A DNA stretch of 64,000 bases from Siphonobacter sp048595215. GTDB lineage: Bacteria; Bacteroidota; Bacteroidia; Cytophagales; Spirosomataceae. The position numbers were made by a program, and so were the translations under genes. This document shows positions 32,811 through 39,781 of this stretch, piece after piece. The DNA is taken from the NCBI RefSeq assembly GCF_048595215.1, contig NZ_JBMDWJ010000323.1, positions 1-64,000 of the forward strand, in the 5' to 3' direction. Position 1 is the first letter of the stretch. Each line of letters begins with the position of its first letter. The notes beneath the pieces are model-generated. The model was not told the DNA's origin, made no database searches, and saw nothing but the letters and a program-made list of their open reading frames with translations.

Positions 32811-34241
32811 CTACGTTCTTAAAATGGGCATCGACATGCAGTGTGAGCCGCCGCGAGCCCGGGATAATTCGGCACTGGGCAACAAAATAAACGTGTCCGT
32901 CAGGGTTTCAGGCGAGCTGAGGCCTTTTTCAAATTCCTGAATCAGATCCGCGGCCCGAATAATCCGAAAGCCCTTTTGCCGAAACGCTTCCAGTGTTTTA
33001 TCGTTCCGGTCGTAGCCAATCACTACGCCTTCTTTTAGTGCTAACAGGTTACAAGAGTCGGTCCACTGCTCGCGGGCTCCGTAGGGAAACTCGTTATTTC
33101 CTGAAAAAATAAAGGTAACCTCCTCTTCGCGACAGCCCAGGTCTTCTACGCTAATCTGCGTGAGCAGTTCCTCCAGACTAGCGAGTTCTTTGGGCGAAGT
33201 ACCATCTTTATAGAACTGAACAATCTTCACATCTTCGTCCGCTTTGGGCGGAATAAGTCCGCTCATGGTCGGGTCAATCTGATCCTCCGCGTGCCGACCC
33301 TGTTTCAGTAGCGAGCCGAGCACGACCCAGACGTTTTTCTTTACCTGCGTACAGACCGTATCCAGGTGCATGTAATCCCGCTTGAAGGGAATCCGGACGA
33401 CTGTAATTTTATCAACTACATTTTTTTCAAACAGAATCTTGATCGATTGCTGGGCCGCGAAAACGGTCGTTCGCTCCGATACCCCAATGACGAGGTGATT
33501 CGGAGCCACCATCATCACATCCCCACCTTCGAGCGTGGTTTTGTTGTAATTTTTCTCGTTGTCGGGCAGGAGAAAGTACAACTCATTGTCGGGCAACTCG
33601 ATGATTTTTCCGCGTAAGGGTTCAAAAATCGGGTGCGTATAAAAGAGGTACTGAGCCAGCAGAGCTTCGCGGGTACGGGCCTGTTTGGCTGGTTTATTCA
33701 ACAACAAATGGTCATTGATGGTAATGCCAATATCCCGCGTAAAAATAAGATTGGGTACGGGAGAAAAGAGCATTTCTCCACTCGGCGTGGTACCCGAAAT
33801 TAGCGTCTTAGCCAAGTCCACGGGCGATAACTCATTCAATTCGGCCTGGGTGCTGTACCACTCGTGCTCCACGGCACAAATAGCCGCAATGAGCTTAGTC
33901 TTGATGGCTTCCTGTTCCAGAATATCGGCCAGTAGTTTCTGGAACTCAATGACTTTGTCGGAATTGAAATACTCCGGGTGATCGGGTTTATAGAAGGAAC
34001 GTTTCGGATCGGCGTCAATCTGGGCAATCTTTCCCTTTACTTTTTCCGGATCCAGAAAGTACAGCAGAATTTTTACGTAATAATCGTACTCATCTTTCCG
34101 CATAGTATCCAGATGGACGATATCTTCGAAAAGCCAATCCTGAGCTTTGGAAGGTACCACCTTTCCTAACCCGGAATCGGGACTGTGAATGAGTAGCCGC
34201 TGAAGCGTGCCTACTTCACTGGCGACAAAAATGGGTTGCAT
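32811..34241 (-). CDS. Arginine deiminase-like pentein enzyme
   Basis: 476 residues, longer than classic ArcA (about 410). Pentein motifs: LQRLLIHSPDSGLGKV near the N-terminus, SPVPNLIFTRDIGITI (the FTRD motif), TLEGGDVMMVAPNHLVIG (EGGD), DYMHLDTVCTQ (catalytic His and Asp), and RGGSHCMSMPI with the nucleophilic Cys near the C-terminus. All catalytic residues are present, so arginine to citrulline plus ammonia is likely. Extra residues lie in a helical insertion at about 50-140. The downstream gene is ctlX. No arcB, arcC or arginine/ornithine antiporter is nearby. Divergent from the suf operon. Confidence 0.87.
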   Translation of the reverse strand: MQPIFVASEVGTLQRLLIHSPDSGLGKVVPSKAQDWLFEDIVHLDTMRKDEYDYYVKILLYFLDPEKVKGKIAQIDADPKRSFYKPDHPEYFNSDKVIEFQKLLADILEQEAIKTKLIAAICAVEHEWYSTQAELNELSPVDLAKTLISGTTPSGEMLFSPVPNLIFTRDIGITINDHLLLNKPAKQARTREALLAQYLFYTHPIFEPLRGKIIELPDNELYFLLPDNEKNYNKTTLEGGDVMMVAPNHLVIGVSERTTVFAAQQSIKILFEKNVVDKITVVRIPFKRDYMHLDTVCTQVKKNVWVVLGSLLKQGRHAEDQIDPTMSGLIPPKADEDVKIVQFYKDGTSPKELASLEELLTQISVEDLGCREEEVTFIFSGNNEFPYGAREQWTDSCNLLALKEGVVIGYDRNDKTLEAFRQKGFRIIRAADLIQEFEKGLSSPETLTDTFILLPSAELSRARGGSHCMSMPILRT

Positions 34242-34547
34242 ACGGTTTACTTGTTTGGGGTTTTGCTCCGGGAGGGTTGTCGGCCGATTGCATCCGTAAA
34301 TACGGGCTTGATCTACCCATTAATCGAACGCTACTCCCGCAAAACTCAATTACTCGGCCCGCAAGATAGAGGCTTACCGGACACTTCAAAAACAAGAAAT
34401 TCGGCCTTTCGTGCCAAAACAGGCCCTATTTCGTTTAAACCCAGAAAAAAAATTCAAATCCCTTTTTCTTCCCTTTCCCAAAGAGAACCAATCCGTTGAA
34501 AAGCAAGTTATCCCTTCACATACAGCATTCTTTTGCGGAAGAACCTG

Positions 34548-34555
34548 TACCTTTG
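34548..34555 (+). promoter_or_regulatory. -7 box for the sufCDSE operon
   Basis: TACCTTTG, identical to the box before the tRNA-like RNA, lies 33 bases before the sufC ATG. The 346-base divergent gap (34242-34587) holds no gene; no IscR- or Fur-like operator was recognised by eye. Confidence 0.5.
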
Positions 34556-34587
34556 CACTTTGAAACATTTACCTTGACATAGCAGCT

Positions 34588-35346
34588 ATGCTTAAAATAG
34601 AGAACCTTCAGGCATCCATTGGAGAGAAGCAGATTCTGAAAGGCATCAATCTCGAAGTGAAACCCGGTGAAGTTCACGCCATTATGGGACCCAACGGCTC
34701 GGGCAAGAGTACGCTGGCCTCCGTACTGGCCGGACGCGAAGACTACGACGTAACCGGAGGCACCGTCAATTTTGATGGCAAAGATCTGCTGGAACTAGCT
34801 CCCGAACAACGGGCCGCAGAAGGCATTTTTCTCGCATTTCAGTATCCGGTAGAAATTCCCGGCGTATCGACGACGAACTTTCTAAAAACGGCTCTCAACG
34901 AAATTCGTAAATACCGGGGCGAGGAACCCCTGGATGCCGTCAGCTTCCTCAAACGCATGAAGGAAAAGATGAAACTGGTCAATATCGATCAGTCTCTGCT
35001 GAGCCGTTCACTCAACGAAGGCTTTTCCGGCGGTGAGAAAAAACGCAATGAAGTATTCCAGATGGCGATGCTCGAACCCAAACTGGGCATCCTGGATGAA
35101 ACGGATTCCGGTCTGGACATCGATGCCCTGCGTATTGTGGCCGAAGGCGTAAATACCCTACGCGATGGGGAGCGTTCGTTCATTGTCGTTACCCACTACC
35201 AACGCTTACTCGATTACATCGTTCCTGACTTCGTACACGTGCTTTACAAAGGCCGTATCGTGAAATCCGGCACGAAAGAACTGGCTCTGGAACTGGAAGA
35301 AAAAGGCTACGACTGGATCAAGGCAGAAGTGGATGCTCTGGTCTAG
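34588..35346 (+). CDS. sufC: Fe-S assembly ATPase SufC
   Basis: 252 residues, ABC ATPase. Walker A GPNGSGKST, Q-loop in FLAFQYPVEIPGV, signature LNEGFSGGEKKRNE, Walker B LGILDETDSGLDIDA, and switch His in VVTHYQRLLDYI, all in SufC-specific form. Powers conformational change of the SufBC2D scaffold. It opens the plus-strand suf cluster; sufB is not adjacent. Start at ATG giving MLKIENLQASIGEKQ. Confidence 0.97.
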   Translation: MLKIENLQASIGEKQILKGINLEVKPGEVHAIMGPNGSGKSTLASVLAGREDYDVTGGTVNFDGKDLLELAPEQRAAEGIFLAFQYPVEIPGVSTTNFLKTALNEIRKYRGEEPLDAVSFLKRMKEKMKLVNIDQSLLSRSLNEGFSGGEKKRNEVFQMAMLEPKLGILDETDSGLDIDALRIVAEGVNTLRDGERSFIVVTHYQRLLDYIVPDFVHVLYKGRIVKSGTKELALELEEKGYDWIKAEVDALV

Positions 35347-35428
35347 CCCAAGCGTACGCTTTCGTCGAGTTTATTTCTAAACGTGTTATTCATTCGAATT
35401 CGTTACGAATGACGATCCACCAACTTTA

Positions 35429-36745
35429 ATGACTACTCCGATTGATTTTAAAGCCCAGTTGATTGCCGAGTTTCAGTTGAATGAAACGCGTATGAACGGC
35501 GAAAGTCGCAGCTCGCTACACCAGCGGCGGCGGCAGGCCCTGATGCATTTTGAGCAACTGGGATTCCCAACGATCAAGCACGAAGAGTGGAAATATTCGA
35601 ACGTCAAAAATCTGGTCAATCAGGCATTTAATATTACGCCGGTGGCCTCTATTACGGACGACGATCTGGTTTCCCTCCAAATACCGAACCTGGCAGGAAA
35701 TATTCTTTACTTTATAAACGGACAGTATCAGCCTCAGCTTTCGACGATTGTTTCGCCGTCGGAAGAAGTAGAGATTCTGCCCTTCACCGAAGGATACAAA
35801 AAGTATCCCGAACTGGTAGAAAAACATTTTGCTCAGTACGCCGATGATTCCAAAGATGCCTTCACGGCTCTGAATACGGCGTTTGCTCAGAATGGAGCGT
35901 TTATTTACGTACCCAAAGGTAAGGTGGTTGAAACGCCGATTATTCTTCGTTTCATTTCCGACGCCCGTACCGAGAATGTAGCCATCCAGCTCCGTAACCT
36001 AATTATTGTTGGGGATCGGGCGGAAGTGAAAGTGGCAGAATCATTCCGTACGCTGGGTGAGTTTTCTTCCTTTACCAATACAGTGACCGAAGCATTCGTG
36101 GGTGAAGAAGCTCATTTTGATCACTACAAGGTTCAGGACGAAACGCAGAAAGCCTATCACATCGGCACTACGCAGGTACAGCATAGCCGGGCCAGTCAGA
36201 CGCACGACACCACGGTAACGCTCAACGGCGGCTGGATACGTAACAACCTGAATCTGGTACTGAACGGTGAACACGTAGAAGCTCACCTGAACGGTCTGTA
36301 CCTGCCCAATGGCAGACAGCACATCGATAATCACACACTAGTTGATCACGCCATGCCGAATTCGTACTCGAACGAATTGTACAAAGGCATCATCTTTGAT
36401 CAGGCTACGGGTGTTTTCAACGGCAAAATCTTCGTACGCGAGGATGCTCAGAAAACCAACGCCTACCAGAGCTGTAAGAATGTGCTGGCTTCTCCCGAAG
36501 CTACGATGAATACCAAGCCCCAGTTGGAAATCTACGCCGATGACGTAAAGTGTTCGCACGGTACGACGACGGGTCAGATGGACGAAGAGGCTCTTTTTTA
36601 CCTGCAATCCCGCGGAGTTCCCAAAGAAAAAGGAAGGGCTCTGCTGATGCTGGCCTTTGCCGAAGACGTGGTCGAACGAATCAAAATTCCGGCCATTCGC
36701 GAGTACCTGGAAACAGCCCTCGCCAAAAAAGTAGGCGAAGTATAA
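35429..36745 (+). CDS. sufD: Fe-S assembly protein SufD
   Basis: 438 residues. N-terminal helical part (MTTPIDFKAQLIAEFQLNE, then HEEWKYSNVKNLV), followed by the SufB/SufD beta-helix with LNGGWIRNNLNLVLNGE, HIDNHTLVDHAMPNSYSNELYKG, and a C-terminal CSHGTTTGQMDEEALFYLQS segment in which the SHG-T-G core is conserved. Partner of SufB in the scaffold and implicated in iron entry. Eighty-two bases after sufC; the two are almost surely cotranscribed. Confidence 0.96.
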   Translation: MTTPIDFKAQLIAEFQLNETRMNGESRSSLHQRRRQALMHFEQLGFPTIKHEEWKYSNVKNLVNQAFNITPVASITDDDLVSLQIPNLAGNILYFINGQYQPQLSTIVSPSEEVEILPFTEGYKKYPELVEKHFAQYADDSKDAFTALNTAFAQNGAFIYVPKGKVVETPIILRFISDARTENVAIQLRNLIIVGDRAEVKVAESFRTLGEFSSFTNTVTEAFVGEEAHFDHYKVQDETQKAYHIGTTQVQHSRASQTHDTTVTLNGGWIRNNLNLVLNGEHVEAHLNGLYLPNGRQHIDNHTLVDHAMPNSYSNELYKGIIFDQATGVFNGKIFVREDAQKTNAYQSCKNVLASPEATMNTKPQLEIYADDVKCSHGTTTGQMDEEALFYLQSRGVPKEKGRALLMLAFAEDVVERIKIPAIREYLETALAKKVGEV

Positions 36746-36925
36746 TCTACAGGTATACAGTAACAAACGGACCGAAACGATGGCTTGTGTTATTCACCCT
36801 TCGTTTCGGTCGTTTTTTTAGATTCGCTTTTTTCCGAAAGTGAATGCGTAGTTTCCTCGCCCAACCGAAACTCTTTTCCCAAAATCTTGATTATATCTAA
36901 GATTGACGGAGAAACGATTCCCACC

Positions 36926-38167
36926 ATGATGACCACAACCTCCACGATTCCTTTTGACATCGAACGCATACGAGCCGACTTCCCGATTCTGGATCAGGAA
37001 ATCAATGGCCGTAAGCTGGTCTATTTCGATAACGCCGCGACTACGCAAAAGCCGATTCCGGTGATTGAAGCCTTGATGAATTACTACCGGGGCTACAATG
37101 CCAATATTCACCGGGGTATTCACACGCTGGCGGAAAAAGCGACGGCTGATTTTGAAGCCTCTCGTCGGGCCGTTCGGGATTTTCTGAACGCTCCTTCGGC
37201 GGAAGAAATCATCTTCACGTCAGGTACAACCATGAGCATCAACCTCGTGGCTCAGACCTACGGACGGCACTTTCTCAAAGAAGGCGACGAAATCATTATT
37301 TCCGGATTGGAGCACCACTCCAACATTGTCCCCTGGCAAATGCTGGCAGGCGAAAAAGGCTTGACCATCCGGGCTATTCCCGTACTGGAAAATGGTGAAC
37401 TCGATCTCTACACGTTCGAGGGTATGCTCTCCGAACGTACGAAGATTGTAGCGGTAAACCACGCTTCCAACTCACTGGGAACGGTCAACCCCGTCAAGGA
37501 AATCATTGCCAAAGCTCACGCGGTGGGTGCCGTGGTTCTGATCGACGGAGCCCAGGCCAGTAGCCACCTTGACATCGATGTGCAGGATCTGGACGTCGAT
37601 TTCTACGCTCTTTCGGCTCATAAAATCTATGGTCCGACCGGACTGGGTGTACTGTACGGAAAACGGGCTTTACTTGAAGCCATGCCTCCGTACATGGGCG
37701 GCGGGGAAATGATCAAGGAAGTAACGTTCGAGAAAACGACGTATAACGATCTGCCCTACAAATTCGAAGCCGGTACCCCCAATATCGCCGATGTCGTAGC
37801 CCTAAAAGCGGCGATTGACTACATCACCAAGATTGGCAAACCGAACATCGCGGCTTACGAACATCAGTTGTTACAATACGCGACCGAGCAGATTGGTCAG
37901 ATAGACGGCATTCGGCTGATTGGTCAGGCGAAGGAAAAGATTTCGGTACTGTCTTTCGTACTGGAAGGTGTGCACCATCAGGACATTGGTATCATTCTCG
38001 ATCAGCAGGGCATTGCCGTGCGGACGGGTCACCACTGTACGCAACCCGTTATGGACCGTTTCTGCATTCTTGGAACGACTCGTGCCTCGTTTGCGATGTA
38101 CAACACGATGGAAGAAATCGATAAATTAGTCGCCGGTTTGCAGCGAGTGAAAAAGCTCATGGCGTAA
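36926..38167 (+). CDS. sufS: Cysteine desulfurase SufS
   Basis: 413 residues from ATG 36926 (MMTTTSTIPFDIERIRADFP); an open frame from 36785 adds an unrelated leader. Class V aminotransferase fold: LVYFDNAATTQKP, YNANIHRGIHTLAE, HHSNIVPWQ, PLP lysine in LSAHKIYGPTGLG, and the short group II active-site loop VRTGHHCTQPVMDRF with the persulfide Cys. Removes sulfur from cysteine and passes it to SufE. The 180-base gap after sufD shows no gene. Confidence 0.96.
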   Translation: MMTTTSTIPFDIERIRADFPILDQEINGRKLVYFDNAATTQKPIPVIEALMNYYRGYNANIHRGIHTLAEKATADFEASRRAVRDFLNAPSAEEIIFTSGTTMSINLVAQTYGRHFLKEGDEIIISGLEHHSNIVPWQMLAGEKGLTIRAIPVLENGELDLYTFEGMLSERTKIVAVNHASNSLGTVNPVKEIIAKAHAVGAVVLIDGAQASSHLDIDVQDLDVDFYALSAHKIYGPTGLGVLYGKRALLEAMPPYMGGGEMIKEVTFEKTTYNDLPYKFEAGTPNIADVVALKAAIDYITKIGKPNIAAYEHQLLQYATEQIGQIDGIRLIGQAKEKISVLSFVLEGVHHQDIGIILDQQGIAVRTGHHCTQPVMDRFCILGTTRASFAMYNTMEEIDKLVAGLQRVKKLMA

Positions 38168-38168
38168 C

Positions 38169-38255
38169 TTAGTTGATGGTTATTGGTTGTTCGTTGATGG
38201 TTTCCACTGATTCGATCAACTTAAAACTACCAACCACTATCAACCAACAACTACC
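38169..38255. repeat. GTTGTTGGTT-family inverted repeat between sufS and sufE (copy 3)
   Basis: Left arm about 38169-38203, right arm about 38225-38255 with ACCAACCACTATCAACCAAC. The element fills the whole gap and touches both genes' ends, so it lies inside the suf message. Confidence 0.7.
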
Positions 38256-38259
38256 AGAT

Positions 38260-38685
38260 ATGACGATTAACGAAACCCAGGACGAGATCATCGAAGAGTT
38301 TGAATTGTTCGACGATTGGGAAGGGAAATACGAATACATCATTGACCTCGGCAAAAAACTGACGCCTCTGGACGAGCAGTATAAGACTGAGGATCATATC
38401 ATCAAAGGCTGTCAGAGCCGGGTATGGCTCCACGCAGAACTGCAGGGCGACCGGGTTATCTTTACGGCTGACTCCGACGCAATTATCGTCAAAGGTCTGA
38501 TTTCTATGCTGGTGCGGGTATACTCGGGTCATACACCCGATGAAATCGTCAATTCCGATCTGTACTTCATGGAAAAAGTAGGTTTACAGCAACACCTGGC
38601 CCAAACTCGCTCCAACGGTCTGGCCTCCATGGTCAAGCAAATGAAAACCTACGGTCTGGCGTTTAGTGCCTTACAGAAGAACTGA
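38260..38685 (+). CDS. sufE: Sulfur acceptor SufE
   Basis: 141 residues from the ATG at 38260 (MTINETQDEIIEEFELFDDW); the frame is open upstream through repeat sequence but that part is not protein-like. The sulfur-accepting Cys is in HIIKGCQSRVWLHAEL (about residue 50). C-terminal SNGLASMVKQMKTYGLAF completes the fold. Stimulates SufS and carries persulfide to SufB. Confidence 0.95.
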   Translation: MTINETQDEIIEEFELFDDWEGKYEYIIDLGKKLTPLDEQYKTEDHIIKGCQSRVWLHAELQGDRVIFTADSDAIIVKGLISMLVRVYSGHTPDEIVNSDLYFMEKVGLQQHLAQTRSNGLASMVKQMKTYGLAFSALQKN

Positions 38686-38691
38686 TTAGTC

Positions 38692-38779
38692 TTCAGTTTT
38701 CGGTTGGCAGTTTTCAGTTTATACGAGAAAACTGAAACGCAAGCTACTGAAAACTGAAAACCATAAACTGAAAACTAAA
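38692..38779. repeat. AAACTGAAAACT-family inverted repeat between sufE and sufT (copy 3)
   Basis: Left arm TTCAGTTTTCGGTTGGCAG and GTTTTCAGTTTA (38695-38721), right arm with three ACTGAAAAC-like units (38724-38779). Ends two bases before the sufT ATG, so it may shape that gene's leader. Confidence 0.7.
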
Positions 38780-38780
38780 A

Positions 38781-39092
38781 ATGACTGAATCCGAATTACG
38801 GGACAAGGTAGTAGCTGCCCTGAAAACCGTATATGACCCTGAAATTCCTGTGGATGTCTATGAGCTGGGTCTGATTTATGACATTAAAATCTTTCCGGTT
38901 AATAATGTTTATGTACTCATGACGCTCACTTCTCCGGCTTGTCCTTCCGCGGGTGAAATTCCGGGAGAAGTAGAACAGCGAGTACGCGAAATCGAAGGCG
39001 TATCCGACGTATCCGTGGAATTGACCTTCGATCCTCCCTACAGTCAGGACATGATGTCCGACGTCGCCAAATTGGAGTTAGGATTCATGTAG
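38781..39092 (+). CDS. sufT: SUF-associated MIP18/DUF59 protein (SufT type)
   Basis: 103 residues, one DUF59 domain: VVAALKTVYDPEIPVDVYEL with the DPE(I/L) core, MTLTSPACPSAGEIPGEVEQ with the conserved TxPxCP Cys, and ELTFDPPYSQDMMSD. Members help Fe-S cluster maturation or transfer in suf operons. No catalytic reaction is known. It is within the sufC-sufE run on the same strand. Confidence 0.92.
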   Translation: MTESELRDKVVAALKTVYDPEIPVDVYELGLIYDIKIFPVNNVYVLMTLTSPACPSAGEIPGEVEQRVREIEGVSDVSVELTFDPPYSQDMMSDVAKLELGFM

Positions 39093-39095
39093 CAT

Positions 39096-39178
39096 GGTTT
39101 ATAGTTTTAGGTTGTTTGTTGTTAGTAAATCAGGCAACTAGTAACAACCATTAACAAACAACCAGCAACGATCAACCA
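39096..39178. repeat. GTTGTTGGTT-family inverted repeat (copy 4)
   Basis: Left arm 39096-39126 (AGGTTGTTTGTTGTTAGT) and right arm 39138-39178 (ACTAGTAACAACCATTAAC and following) are inverted relatives with a short centre, in the gap between sufT and the bacilliredoxin gene. Confidence 0.7.
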
Positions 39179-39212
39179 ATAAAAGTCTAATCACTTAATA
39201 AATCATCAAGCA

Positions 39213-39653
39213 ATGTCAATGTACCCTGCTGAATTAGTACTACCGATGCGAATGGATATCGCGGAAGGTGGTTTCAAAGAATTACACACGGCTCAGGAAG
39301 TAGACCAAACGATGGCAGAAGCCGAAGAAGGTACTACGCTGGTATTCATCAACTCCGTATGTGGTTGCTCGGCCCGCACGGCTCGTCCCGGTGTGAAATA
39401 CGCAGTGAATAACTCTCAGTTCAAACCTGATCGTTTAGCGACGGTTTTTGCAGGTGTGGATATGGAAGCTACAGCGAAAGTTCGGGAGTACACGTTACCT
39501 TATCCCCCCAGTTCACCCGCGATTGCGTTGTTCAAAGACGGTGAATTGGTACACTTCGTCGAGCGTCACCACATTGAAGGTCGTCCCGCTGAAGTGATTG
39601 CTCAGCACCTGGAAATGGTTTTCGAAGAATTTTGCAGCCCTGCTGAAGCCTAA
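39213..39653 (+). CDS. BrxA/BrxB family bacilliredoxin
   Basis: 146 residues, thioredoxin-like fold of the YphP/YqiW family. The family CGC active site is in FINSVCGCSARTARPGV (about residues 50-66), and SPAIALFKDGELVHFVERH is the conserved C-terminal stretch. In Firmicutes these reduce bacillithiol-protein disulfides. Whether this organism makes bacillithiol cannot be read from the window. Its place at the end of the suf run suggests a role in thiol redox around Fe-S assembly (inference). Confidence 0.9.
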   Translation: MSMYPAELVLPMRMDIAEGGFKELHTAQEVDQTMAEAEEGTTLVFINSVCGCSARTARPGVKYAVNNSQFKPDRLATVFAGVDMEATAKVREYTLPYPPSSPAIALFKDGELVHFVERHHIEGRPAEVIAQHLEMVFEEFCSPAEA

Positions 39654-39684
39654 GAAAATCAACGCCCCTGGCGAATAAAATAAA

Positions 39685-39725
39685 AATAAGCCCTTCCGAG
39701 TTAATATCGGAAGGGCTTATTTTTT
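39685..39725 (+). terminator. Terminator of the suf/bacilliredoxin unit
   Basis: Perfect 15-bp stem (39685-39699 with 39707-39721), 7-base loop, then T-run. Confidence 0.92.
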
Positions 39726-39781
39726 GCTGGGAAGTGTTTAACTTCGCCCCATCCGCCCATTGGCAGGTCTATTACGCACGC

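Noticed and set aside
38169..39178. Clustered repeats around sufE/sufT as a CRISPR array
   Set aside because: Units are imperfect inverted repeats with no regular spacing or unique spacers, and no cas genes are present.
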